A stretch of DNA of 64,000 bases from Ceriagrion tenellum (lineage: Eukaryota > Arthropoda > Insecta > Odonata > Coenagrionidae): assembly GCA_963169105.1 (NCBI GenBank), contig OY720639.1, positions 123,277,117 through 123,341,116 of the forward strand, written 5' to 3'. Of this stretch, positions 26,301 to 34,800 are shown one piece after another; the stretch's first letter is position 1; each line of letters opens with the position of its first letter. The position numbers and the translations under genes were made by a program. Below the pieces are notes generated by a model, which worked only from the letters and a program-made list of their open reading frames with translations, did not search any database and was not told the origin of the DNA.

Positions 26301-26388
26301 AGCCTGCACCATCACAATACACTAACGGGTTCTCTGTCCATCCTCTTTCATCCGAACAAACACAACAGCCTCCTACCATTTCCTTCAT
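14129..26388 (-). CDS. Alh: AF10/AF17 (MLLT10/MLLT6) homologue, Alhambra; N-terminal part
   Basis: A chromatin reader and DOT1L-associated factor in the AF10 family, acting in the nucleus. Four coding exons can be joined with consistent phases: 26280-26388, 25979-26058, 25113-25277 and 14129-14326 (184 codons). They encode a PHD finger beginning GGCCVCSDERGW, then the linking zinc knuckle RCELCPSKDGALKRTDN and the extended PHD finger with GACMQCNKSGCRQQFHVTCAQ and YCGYCQHHYSKL. This is the PHD-knuckle-ePHD (PZP) module that in AF10 reads unmodified H3K27. The start is the ATG at 26386-26388; an in-frame stop lies upstream and no earlier ATG is in frame. The C-terminal part, including the octapeptide/leucine-zipper region, is not in the window. 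Family identity is near certain; the symbol is by homology to Drosophila. Confidence 0.92.
14640..17555 (+). pseudogene. old Ty1/copia pol relic
   Basis: Scattered pieces in the order of a copia polyprotein. A protease motif WVLDSGATDHM lies near 14770-14810 and a GAG-pre-integrase fragment (LWHKRLGNQG) near 15170-15200. Reverse transcriptase remnants (LPQGFQDKVMENYVCKLNKT and GLKQSRREWYNK) occur at 16530-16640, with KFKMKDLSMAQY near 16820 and a final RT piece around 17030. An RNase H block carries FVDANWGGD near 17210 and STEYEYMAISE near 17340. Stops and frameshifts are frequent and the integrase core is not readable, so it is much older than the neighbouring copy at 19156-23702. A purine tract (AAGGAGGAG) sits just before a candidate 3' LTR at 17556. 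Confidence 0.8.
17556..18021 (+). repeat. candidate 3' LTR of the old copia relic
   Basis: Begins TGTTGTTATG directly after a polypurine tract and could end at TGTTGACA (18014-18021), with an AATAAA near 17980. The matching 5' LTR was not found, so the boundaries are a best guess. Confidence 0.4.
18370..18660 (+). repeat. tRNA-derived SINE-like repeat
   Basis: An A-box-like GTGGCTAGAGTAC (about 18381) and a B-box-like GGTTCAAACTCCC (about 18418) have the spacing of a tRNA promoter. About 95 bases further on there is a TGGATGAGACGTTAAGCCG block of a type common in invertebrate SINEs. No matching second copy was noticed in the window, so exact ends are not known. Confidence 0.55.
19156..19365 (+). 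repeat. 5' LTR of the copia element
   Basis: 210 bp, TGTTGAG...TTAACA. It differs from the 3' LTR by single-base changes in the CCCC(A/G)GTAAG, GCAA(G/T)AAAA and CACCT(T/C)AACA segments. Confidence 0.95.
19366..19375 (+). promoter_or_regulatory. primer-binding site (initiator-Met type)
   Basis: TGGTAGCAGA directly abuts the 5' LTR. This complements the 3' end (with CCA) of eukaryotic initiator Met tRNA, a common copia primer. Pairing stops after ten bases. Confidence 0.75.
19465..21378 (+). CDS. copia open segment 1: gag, protease, integrase
   Basis: 637 codons open, carrying the Gag domain, CCHC knuckle, aspartic protease, GAG-pre-integrase and integrase core up to the catalytic Glu (NGTAERFNR). 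The frame is lost at about 21350, where homology passes to the next frame (RCLLAEANVHKRYWPE). Confidence 0.85.
   Translation: MAKNEVTIPVFDGEDYSMWKRRMTMFLRIKKCETVIQRAKLKTDVSDWDENDLKAINYIYSAISNKQLEFVCDKSTACEIIKKFDCLYLKESTALQIVCRNKLEKLRLKDYSDSATFFSDFEKSINELKNAGASVYEKEKLNYMLNTLPESYSYIGDLIDMLKEEDQTAECVKSKIQMAELKHPKEEVFGRKSNAFMADKNKRDRTCFQCGEVGHIRRDCKFGGPAASSRGTWRSSRARQGAGRGNHVRGRGNHGNYCNQLSAHHNHQQGQKQTSQQGQKSGEKNAWVTTVAQHAAHINNTEISNLGYNEIKWLLDSGCIDDIINDEKYFENCKLLKEPVNVYLGDKRVVKATKIGNVVSYFDAFGKKNLVNMKNVFYVKDMQSNLISYSKITENNTIVSKGKMTKIIDNYGNVTAVALKDNGLYIMKSKLKFAESLVSSVSKSTESMSQKEKWHRLLGHVNFKYLDTLCKEQLLKGIPKELEKEFMKCKTCIENKMHNIPFENNRDKAKDILEIVHTDVCGPFQTTGLKGEKYFLSFIDDYSKIAKVYIMKSKVDVFDSIVQYVNECENLTGKKVKFLRCDNGKEYLIGNIYRFAKERGIVINNCPAYVHELNGTAERFNRTIMNVTLFISRSKCA
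21693..22712 (+). CDS. copia open segment 2: reverse transcriptase
   Basis: About 310 codons of homologous sequence (after the frame change near 21780) with WVYTKKSDDTYKARLVVRG, VETAFLNGKL, ALYGLKESPR and the catalytic FVDDLL. It ends at a stop after NLENSK, where the next frame takes over. Confidence 0.85.
   Translation: MKMNLIMRIMKLTEILIMTHWMKALKELMEMTDSIKRSEPQNEPEIRRSQRNKTPKRFDDYYVYNSSIFANMCRTDVPYTFEEAMESNESKLWVKAMDKEIDFLKKNKTWQLVENVNNNKILDVKWVYTKKSDDTYKARLVVRGFQQTAEINDVYSPVVKMQTLKVILSYCCQMSLYIEQMDVETAFLNGKLNSEVYVCQPKGFEDGTKKVCKLIKALYGLKESPRVWYECLDKFLISLGFKRSNLDFCLYSHGNGKYTIYLLIFVDDLLICGKNKNDIKRIKILLSEKFKMKDLGEINEYLGIKIEYEDDMCEMKLSQTKYIESLTKRYNLENSKLCI
22720..23436 (+). CDS. copia open segment 3: RT end and RNase H
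   Basis: 238 codons with NLIGALLYISSATRPDISF, LSRYQN, the RNase H Asp motif DADWAGD, and a copia-type C terminus (NIADIFTKAL). Confidence 0.85.
   Translation: MEVSLKIEKSDICEMNVNYRNLIGALLYISSATRPDISFSVNYLSRYQNCYNETHYKYALRILKYLYLTKDLKLTYKRNENVNIIDCYVDADWAGDHVDRKSTTGYVVRLFGNVVNWKSRKQRSVTKASTFAEYVALSEAVSELKFVIELLKIFNIKLINPINVFENNSGVISIAKYGNFTKNSKHIEVHYHYVHECVKENVINIVKINTEENIADIFTKALCKEKFEKFRCMLNLEI
23493..23702 (+). repeat. 3' LTR of the copia element
   Basis: 210 bp, TGTTGAG...CTCAACA with perfect 7 bp inverted tips. It is followed at once by the GATCC target duplication. Confidence 0.95.
25113..25277 (-). CDS. Alh: Alh coding exon 3 (zinc knuckle and start of ePHD)
   Basis: Exactly 55 codons, from RCELCP to NERFNK, covering the knuckle and the GWAHVVCALYIPEV segment shared by AF10, JADE and BRPF proteins. 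The acceptor is CCCAGCAG and the donor AAG|GTAAGA. Confidence 0.92.
25979..26058 (-). CDS. Alh: Alh coding exon 2 (second half of PHD finger 1)
   Basis: Encodes CYGIVTVPTGPWYCRKCES and QERAARV, completing the zinc ligands of PHD finger 1. The acceptor is TTTCAG|CT and the donor GTG|GTGAGT. It follows a 221 bp intron. Confidence 0.9.
26280..26388 (-). CDS. Alh: Alh coding exon 1 (first half of PHD finger 1)
   Basis: Starts MKEMVGGCCVCSDERG and ends within VAVHQ-A, giving Cys 8, 11, 25 and 30 and His 35 of the PHD finger. The donor is CAAG|GTGAGT (phase 1). The upstream in-frame TAA and the lack of an earlier ATG support the start. Confidence 0.9.
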
Positions 26389-26700
26389 ACTGGGTTCCAA
26401 TACCAATGTTCTACTAGCGTCACTTTAAAAGTGGCTTGAATTTCATGGTTGATGCGATCCTTTACACTATCTCCATGAGGAATACGACATGTTTGACATG
26501 AAATGGAAACTTCGTACGTTTTATTTACAACATTTAACCAGAAATTTTGTTTGTAAACACAGTTTTCATGTGGGTCATGATTGCCAAACGACTCCACACA
26601 GTATACCTTCGCGCATGCGTCAAAATGGATGGCGCCAGTGGTCTTCTGGCAAGGTCGGAATCACTTGGGGAGTGTCTCTCGAATATTTGGAAGCGCCATA
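26389..26700. promoter_or_regulatory. probable Alh promoter / 5' region with NRF-1-like palindrome
   Basis: The segment upstream of the Alh ATG has more CpG than its surroundings. It carries CGCGCATGCGTC at 26610-26621, close to the NRF-1 / Erect-wing consensus (TGCGCATGCGCA), and an AAAATGGATGGCGCC block just beside it that resembles YY1/Pho-type sites. Such motifs mark housekeeping, often bidirectional, promoters. No transcript evidence is available, so the transcription start is unknown. Confidence 0.45.
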
Positions 26701-26816
26701 TTGTTTCCAAATTTATTCAATTCTCCTGCAACTCCGTGAATTATCTCATTGTTGTAAATACTATGGTTCATTTAAAAATGCGTATATGCATGAATATACA
26801 TAAGGTTAATTTATGA
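26625..26816 (+). CDS. candidate divergent first exon or short ORF (hypothetical)
   Basis: An ATG in a strong insect Kozak context (AAAATGG) opens a 63-codon frame starting MDGASGLLARSESLGECLSN and ending at 26816. It sits divergently to Alh next to the NRF-1-like palindrome. Possible donors occur inside it (for example GTGAAT near 26736). No family is recognised and no downstream plus-strand exons were found, so it may be a shadow of the promoter. Confidence 0.25.
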   Translation: MDGASGLLARSESLGECLSNIWKRHIVSKFIQFSCNSVNYLIVVNTMVHLKMRICMNIHKVNL

Positions 26817-27299
26817 ATTTATCTCTGCCTATGTCATGAATAAGCTATTTAAAAGTGTGCAGGTACTCCCAGATGATGGGATGTTAAAGTTCCGTTCATC
26901 GCGTGTGAATCAAACTTCAACCTAAATGCGAGAACAATGCTTCAATTCCATTATGCTTGACACAACTTGGAAGGTTCAGTTGGTTTAAGCAATATCCTGT
27001 GATTATCATTGTACATACATTTTTTTCTATTCAAAGTAAGTCTCAGGAATGCAGTTAATAATGGTGCAATAATTTGCTTAGTTGAAAGAAAACAACAATG
27101 TACAGATTACTTAGACTTACGTTGGTTTCGAAGTTATATCGGTTTTTGCTTGAAATCGGTAAAGATATATGAAATGAACTAAATACAGCCAAATATATTA
27201 GGATCGGAAATAAGCTCTTGGGAACAAATTCATCTCCAAAAATTCCACATGAATCACATAGAAAGGGAGTAAAAGTCGTTTTTAACTAATGTAATCAAA

Positions 27300-29190
27300 C
27301 TTATGATCGAAAATACAAAGGATTAGGGAAATACGAATTCTGAACGACTTGCTTCCTGCATGGTTGATAGATAATTTTTCTATCGTTATAATCCACTCCC
27401 GAGTTTTTCCAGCACAGGCTGAACATCTTATTCCACTCAACGTTGTCGAAGGCTTTCTCCAGGTCCACGAATGAGACATACAATGCTTTGTTCACATGTA
27501 TTGTTTTCTCCACGATTACTCTCGGGCAGAGTATTGCCTCCGTGGTGCCCCTGTTTTTCCTAAATCCAAACTGGTTTTCCGAGAGGTTGTCTTCCATTTT
27601 CCTTTTCATTCTTCGGCCTATTATTCGTGTATTTTTTATGTACGTGACACTATAGGCTCAAGGTTCGATGCTCCTCACATCTCTCAGACCCTGTCTTCTT
27701 CGGTATCGCAGTCGTTACGCTCCTTTGAAAGTCCTCTCGAAGTTTTCTGCTTTGATAGCCATTTCTGATTAGGTTTCTTGTATAGGTTATCCTTGGCTTA
27801 CTCCCGAGCACTTTGATGATTTCCCCATTGATGTTGTCCTCTCCAGGTGCTTTGTTTTTCTTGAGGACTTCCACTGCTCAATCGAATTCACTCCTCATAG
27901 TATGAGTGGGGCATGATCTTCCTCGTCAACCTTGCTCTCATCATTCTCTAGGTTTTCTTCCAGTGGCGTCGGCCCTCAGTAGAGTTCTTCGATGTATTGC
28001 TTCCATCTATTCTCAATGCCTTCATCCTCTATCACTATATTCCCGTTCGCATCTCGGATGTTGCTGGTTCTTGTTTTCCTCTCTCCGAAGTGTTTCTTCA
28101 CTAGCTTGAATGCTGTTTCGGTGTTTCCCTTCTTCTTCTTATTGAAGGTTGCCTCTCCTTCGTTTCTGGGCTTCTTGTATTTTCTTCTTTCTTCTATTAG
28201 TTTCCTAATTTTCATCGTTATCCATGGCTTCTTCGTGTTGGTCGTCTTACTTACCAGTTGCTCCTCCAGGATTGTCCCCTTCAGCTCATCCCATTTATCT
28301 TTGATGCCCAGTTCACCCTCATTCTCTAGTTTCCATTCGACAGTTGCAGCGAATTTCTCTCTATATTTCCTTTGGCTGGTATTTTCGTGTCCCATCTTGG
28401 TCCGTTTTTTATCTCCTTGATTTTCTTGTATCGAAGGAGGCTGTCCATGGCTACTATAGGTTGTGGTCACTTTTTATATCCGCACCGGGGTAGCTCTTGC
28501 ACTGCTCAACTTGGTTTTTGTATCTGACTCTGACAAGTATGTAGTCTATTTAGTACCTAGCAATATCACCTGGCATCTTCCAAGTGTACCTCCTTCGTGG
28601 ACGGTGCTAAAAGAGTGTGTTAGCAACTACCATATTCTTCTCATTGCAGAATTCGACCAGACTTTTTCCCTTGGCATTTATTTTTCCGTCCTAAATATCC
28701 TACACTATTTCCTTCTTTTCCCTCTCCTACCCCTCCAGTCTCCCATTACGATGGGGTTATCTTTTCCTTTCACCACCCCGAGGACTTCTTCAATTTGCTC
28801 ATACACTTCTTCTATTTCTTCTTCTGTATGGCTAGACGTGGGAATGTAGACTTGCACGATCACTGTGTTCGTTGGCTCTCCTTCCAGCTTCACCATCATG
28901 CCTCCACCTGCAATCCTCTGGTCGCCCCCTGAATATCACACAGTATCCATCCCTCCAGTAGTCGTCTGCCCATTTGATCTCACTGACTCCTAGTATATCT
29001 ACCTCTAGCATCTCCATCTCTATCATCACGTTCTCTAGTTTCCCACTCACCCCTAAAGATCTCACAATCCATGTTCCTATTCTGCACTTGTCCTTACTGA
29101 CTGATGAACCCCTCCCAGTCCCCACACGAAGATCTGATTGGGGGAATATTTTACCTTGGGAATATTTTACTGGGAGGATTGCCATCACAT
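27300..29190 (-). pseudogene. RTE-type LINE fragment (endonuclease and N-terminal RT)
   Basis: Reading on the minus strand, an apurinic endonuclease begins CRIGTWIVRSLGVSGKLENV and has DILGVSEIKWADDYWRDGY and VQVYIPTSSHTEEE, ending at an altered GDWR where GDWN is usual (about 29100-28710). A long basic linker follows (about 28470-27980), then RT segments VLKKNKAPGEDNINGEIIK and NQFGFRKNRGTTEAI, ending at VDLEKAFDNVEWNKMF (about 27410). The catalytic YADD region and everything 3' of it are missing. Frames change several times. This matches RTE-like endonuclease-RT proteins in domain order. It lies between Alh and the esterase gene. Confidence 0.85.
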
Positions 29191-29659
29191 CTTATATATA
29201 GTTAAAATGCAGGGCTGCTTCTTTTATGGAGACTAATGTGGTGGTTTCCTTGCACACACATCATTTTCATTTCATATATCTTTTTGGAGCATTTCATATA
29301 TCTTTACCGCTTATTCAGATAAAAATATGTCTCACCTACCTGAACCTTTCATAAATTATCGTACAATACTAGAAAATGTACTATCATACACAATTTAACC
29401 TACCCGTCAGCTCTGTGTAAAGGGAGGAGTGAAAGAGGCGAGGTTCTGTCATCGACGGTTTCACGTACACGCGTTGGAAGCAAATTAGCGGTTCATGGTT
29501 GCAGGTATGTATTAAACGTGCACTGTTGATGCGCTGCAGCATCACGTTTAGGCAGTGAACTCTGAAATAGCGCTGCACACACGCTGCGATGGTGCTTCTC
29601 TCAAGGCGAGTTATGCGTGCAGCCATAACATCCCTAAGCAGTGCTGCTGCAGCTTTTGT

Positions 29660-29709
29660 GTTCACAGGGTCTCTTAAGCTGTACACAGCTTAGTCGCGAC
29701 CCTGTGAAC
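29660..29709. repeat. near-perfect nested hairpin
   Basis: Outer arms GTTCACAGGGTC and GACCCTGTGAAC are perfect complements (29660-29671 and 29698-29709). Inner arms TAAGCTGT and ACAGCTTA (29675-29682 and 29685-29692) enclose a 2-base loop. It sits in a locally GC-rich patch (about 29400-29720). It could be the joined tips of a foldback DNA element or a cruciform-forming site. Confidence 0.6.
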
Positions 29710-30204
29710 CCGCGATACAGGTACCTGCATGTGTTTATTTCCAAATTTCATACATTTATATAATATTCCATTATTAATAAGAGAATTGTACCGAGTTTTT
29801 ATTATACAAAAACGTAGTAACCAATGTGAGTGAAACGTAAGGAACATACTTCTATGCATATATTTTAAAGGCATTTTTGCATGATGTATGCATCTGCATA
29901 AGTATGTGGCTGCACAGATACATGAACAAATGCTTGAAATTAGAAACGGATATTAATTGGCCTCCATTCGTACAATTTTTTATATTAGTTTGCAAGATTT
30001 ATACCTGAACTGGAAGTGGTATGTTTCTGGTCTGGATTTCAAAAATGTTTCAAATCCAGACCAGTTCAGTCCAGTTGCAGACCACTATCAGATGAGATAT
30101 TGTCTTTCAGAGCAGTTACAGAGCACTTTCAGAGCGGTTAGGGGTTTACCTCCTGCTAGAATAGACTCCAGCAGGAAGTACACAATATTATTGTAAGAGT
30201 GAGC

Positions 30205-30310
30205 CTGGAAGATAAGATGCCTAGAGAATGGTCATATACACTCTTTAGCCCAATCCACAAGAAAGATACAAAGCTAGAATATGCTAATTACCTACATCTA
30301 CGAAATACCC
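30205..30310 (+). pseudogene. short LINE reverse-transcriptase scrap
   Basis: In one plus-strand frame it reads MPREWSYTLFSPIHKKD followed by YANYLHLR. This matches the P-x-EW...PI-KK...NYR segment at the start of non-LTR reverse transcriptases. No more of the domain is present. Confidence 0.5.
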
Positions 30311-30506
30311 TGTGAGCCACCGCATTGGCATATGGCAGGGGGTGTTAGGACACCAGCCGAATAAAGATGTAAGGGATAAGGTTTTGGAAGGTGAAATGGT
30401 GACATGTATTAGGGGAGTGTATTTAGTGGAGCTCAGTTTTTATTGTAGTCACTTATTATGGGCAGAAAGAACGAGTTTTTGTAGCTATCTGTTTGGAGAG
30501 GAATAA
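30289..30506 (+). repeat. interspersed repeat, copy A
   Basis: Starts TACCTACATCTACGAAAT, then has a GTGAGCCACC...GGCATATGGCAGGGGG block, and later ACATGTATTAGGGGAGTGTA, TTTTTATTGT and GAACGAGTTTTTGTA. The same series of blocks occurs in inverse orientation at about 46655-46882. The TACATCTAC...GCCACC...GTGGC...GG head is common in insect LINE/SINE sequences. Confidence 0.65.
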
Positions 30507-30848
30507 TTGAGGAGACATGGGATCTTCCAGGGCTGTAACGCCAGTAGGCAAGGTAAGGTATGTTCAGAGCAGTTACACACCAAATATTGTCACCTGGGCA
30601 GGGTGAGAGAAGGCGACTTAAAATTTCTGGCTAGCATCCCTGGCTGTAGCCAGACTCTGTATCTTGTGTCTGTAACTTCCAACTTTAAAATGGGTGTCTG
30701 TTCTTGGGGGTTTACCATCCCGGAATGTACACAAAAATGAAACTCTCAGTCTGAGACTAGAGGAGTATGAGAATGCAGACTTCAGCTCCTTTCACAGCCC
30801 TTGCTTTTCCATGCTTCAGTAGAAACATCCACGCATGGGCTTATCAGT

Positions 30849-31115
30849 CACTACATTTACCAATCGAACTCAGATTGATTTAACCGATTCAGCTCAGTAT
30901 GGAAAATGTAACGGGCTAGTGCGATCGAAATGAGAACCGGGCTAACTCAGCTGGCTTTCTCTGCCAGTCTGAGATATCAAATCGATATCAACCAATTCAA
31001 ATCAATATTTCAATGGATTTCACTTTGGTAAGCCAGGCAATCCGAGTTGGCTGGCTTAGAATGTTCAGATCGGTCTGAGTTCATATCCATCTAGGTTTGA
31101 TTGGTAAATGTAGTG
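30849..31115. mobile_element. CACTA-ended MITE, copy 1
   Basis: 267 bp with inverted tips CACTACATTTACCAATC and GATTGGTAAATGTAGTG, flanked by the 3 bp duplication AGT (30846-30848, 31116-31118). CACTA tips with a 3 bp target duplication define the CACTA (CMC/EnSpm) superfamily. It has no coding capacity and lies 0.5-0.8 kb downstream of the esterase stop codon. Confidence 0.8.
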
Positions 31116-31613
31116 AGTGTGTGACTTATGTAAGGTCTTCAACCTACCTTTTGTCATTATGAGGTGGATGGTGCCAGCCTTCATAGGCACATGGGCTAAA
31201 AACTGGCATGAATGTTTCAGAGGCGAGCTAACATGTGTGAATTCCGCCAAGCTAACACAGAAAACAGCTTTGAAACTGAGTCATCACATCACAGCACTTC
31301 ACCCATGGGGATAGAAATTTTTAGGGTGCAAAACACTGGAATATTGAAGTTCAATTTTGGAGTTGAGTAGGGAAAACTATGCTTTCAAAAATATCTTTGG
31401 CAACTTCAAAATGACTTTTGAAGTGAAATGACCAGAGTTTATAAGTCAGCACTGTTCGCTCTATCACCAATCTGGTATAGAAAGTTAAGGAATACAAAAA
31501 TGTTTTTCAGTAGACCTTTTATTAATTACTTTGAAGAAACGGAACCCTCAGTTCTTGCCTGCCCTGCAGTAAATCATGAGACAAAAAACACTTGGTTAAG
31601 ATTGTTCTCCATT

Positions 31614-31809
31614 TTAGAGTTCATCTTTGAGCTGCACATATTTATTTATTAATAAATCATATATTCCGTCCCAAAACAGAAGACGCTCATTATACAGGTC
31701 AGAGCCATTCATCATTGAGTCAAACTCTTGTCCAATATCAAAGAACTGAATGTTATCATCTTTTACTGCATTCCAGGTCACTGTTTCTGATGATCTCTCC
31801 GTTGGGTTC
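31614..31809 (-). CDS. pseudo-esterase exon 10: C terminus with KDEL
   Basis: 64 codons plus stop (TAA, 31614-31616). It starts NPTERSSETVTWNAV, the family's last conserved strand, and ends NKYVQLKDEL. KDEL is the classical ER-retrieval signal and lies exactly at the C terminus. Confidence 0.92.
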
Positions 31810-34800
31810 CTGAAAAAAATGAAATTATAGTGTTCCATGGTTTCTGACTCAACTATATGGAAGATCATTTTCACAAGTTATATATATTGTTATTGGCAAA
31901 GAGATTATACAATTATTTTTTCTCTGATAGTGAAGAGTTGGAAACAAATTTAGGAACAATGTGAATTTGATATTCATCATCATCATCATCTTTATTTCAC
32001 TGTAGGCAAAATTCATATAGGACATGTGGAACAGATGAACGATATCCTAAACTTGCAAATTACATGAGCCTGGAGGGGAAAAGACCAAGGGGAAGACCAA
32101 ATAAAAGATGGATGGATAAGATAAGAGAGGATCTACAGCAAATAGAAGCCTGGGAAGATTGGAGGGAAATAGCCAAAAGAAGAGAAGAGTGGAGATCATT
32201 GGTCCTGACATCACGCGGTCCACTGGGCCTGTTCCTGTAAAGTAAGTGGCTAATAGAGATTTACCAGGAGTGAGGATGGGAACTCAAAATATGGTTTTAA
32301 TAGCCTGCTTCTTAGCAGAAAAGGCTTGTTTGACAACACTGGTATCATGCCCAGATCATGATGCCTTAGGTAATGTGTGGGTGAATTTTAGTATGACATA
32401 CCTTTTCAAGATATAAATTAACACAATGGACGCCAACTTCCTTGACATGAATGTCCCCAAAGCAATTTTTTTCACCAAAGGGTGAACATGAGATGGCCAA
32501 TTAATACCATCAGAGGTTATCACTATGTTTACCAAACTCAGATTGATTTGGCCAGTTTAGCTTGGTATGGTAAATGCAGCGGGATCACTATGAGAAGCGG
32601 GCTAACTCAGCTCACTTTCTCTACCAGTCTGAGATTCAAAATTGATATTTCAACCGATGTTGCATTGGTAAGCCAGGCAATCCAAGTCGGCTGGCTTGGA
32701 ATGTTCAGATTGGTCCAAGTTTGATTGGTAAACATAGTGTATCATGATACCAAGGCCTGTAGGCCCACAAACTTGGTGGTACTTCCATTATTTAAGTGAT
32801 TATTACAGCTATATTCAGTGGAAATGATTGAATTTGTAATGATTCTTTAGGAGAAATTGAAGGAAGACAGTTTTCTCTTCATTTACCATGAGGTTGTTGT
32901 CATTGCACCACTGATGCATCACCTTAATCATCAAGTCAATGACATTTTAAAATATTTATGGGCTGTATGCAATGATGATGGCAGATATATCATCAACATA
33001 AAAAAAATGTACTGCAGAGGGACAGATGATGAGGGAGGTCATTGATAAAAACTAGAAATATCTAAGAGTAGAGGGCCAATAAGGGATGCATGAGGTACTC
33101 AACCAGGGGATTTAATTGGGTTAGATTCAATTTTTGATGATTTACAAGAATAGCACACCAATCGTTGTCTGTCACTAAGATAGGACATGTTCCATGTTTG
33201 GGTTACACCAGAGATGCCAAGAGTGATGGTTTTTTATTCGTATATTATGATCACTGAGGTCTATGACCTACCTTTAATCAAAGAAAACCCTACAGAGAGG
33301 AGCTTATCATTTAGGCCTTGTAGAATGGCATTTATCAGCTGGAAAGAGGTGCTTTGAGTGGAGTGTGTGGTTTATGGAGGCATTAGGAGAGGGTATATAT
33401 TGAAGGAGTATAAAATCAACATTAGACTGTGAGTGTTAAATATGTCAGTAATTATTTCCAGTTCATTAGCACTGATTCTGCTGAAATTCATAGAAGCTGG
33501 GTTGGTTTCCTTGGAGGAGGCTCAGGGTGATTAATGACAGGCCATGTTGACTTAAAAGTTTTAAAATAGCTAACTATAAATCAAATTTTCTGTTGCTCTT
33601 CCACATGTCCCAAAGGAGGGCTCTGAATATTGATATGATGAGTTAAGATTTTCTTCAGAGATTTAAGGGTTGAAATACTCTCAAACTAGCATTTCAATCC
33701 TTAAATCCTGATTCACAAATCCCCAAATTAAACATCACAGTTCCTGGAAAAATGAGAAGACAACTGTACATAATTCTGCCAAGAATAATAATGGGAGCAT
33801 GGCCACATATGTGGCAGAAAATATGGTTTTCCAGTACTAAAATGTAATGGACATATATACAAATACATTTCTTTAATGAATTGGAGAAAGGAAAAAAAGA
33901 GGAAATGCACCTACCCTGTTGTGATGAAACTCCAAATAAATTCTGTCATTTTATTCATCATCTTGATTTCTGGAGCCTCAGGTTTCATTTTAAAAATATA
34001 ATGAGTTCCAGGAAACAACATGGCTATATCATCTCCTTGAGGAATTCCTAAATGGCATCAATCAGTGGGCATGCTATATTCATACGTTTAAGTCACAATG
34101 ATATTAAGATGTCCAGTTCATATTGTTATCAACTCACCTCTTCTCCTTCGTAGACGATAATTATAAGAGTAATGGTAGGCATAAAGTGGGGATGAATTTT
34201 TTGAAATATACACCTTGATGGTGTCCATTAATGAGTGAAAATAGTATACATCAGAAAATATCTGTGGAAAACAATAAGGGTTATTCTTCATCCATATTTA
34301 AATTTTTGAAATTGACCATTTACCACATATCAGCATGAATGAGAGAGACAAGAACCGTTTTTAAATTTGAATTTATTATTGACCAGTGATCACCACACAA
34401 TGTAAAAAAGCCTTCATGTGTAACTACAGCTAATTTAATTACCTTTCCCAGCGTCTCTAGGAAATCAGATCCAGAGTTCTTTTTCAATGAATAAAACTCT
34501 TTTATCCTTCTTCCTGCTTCTATGACAGTCTCCTCATCATATGACCTCAGGTCCAAAAATACAGGGATGTTGATTTCCATATTTTCTTTCAGTGCATTTG
34601 AGACTTTTCGAAACACCATAGTTTCTATAAGAACCATTAGGTAACATATTATTCATTGATGACAGTACACTGTTGCATTTTTTTATTATTTCAATAAGGC
34701 TGTTTGAATTACTATGTCAGCTTAGATTTTGTAGAGGTAAAAGATTGATATTATCAACACAATGATTTTTTTAAATATGTTATTACAAAATGTGGCATCT

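Noticed and set aside
26404..26406. Upstream TTG as the Alh start
   Set aside because: It is not an ATG; the first in-frame ATG is at 26386-26388 and matches the conserved start of the PHD region.
28463..29201. Long plus-strand open frames
   Set aside because: They are antisense shadows of the RTE-type LINE fragment, whose minus-strand translation has clear endonuclease and linker motifs.
29384..29686. 100-codon minus-strand frame in a GC-rich patch
   Set aside because: No recognisable domain or splice context, and it ends in the hairpin at 29660-29709; likely repeat-derived.
31974..31992. (TCA)n run as a start of a CRISPR-like or regulatory repeat
   Set aside because: A simple trinucleotide run beside a LINE tail; RTE-type tails of (TGA)n explain it.
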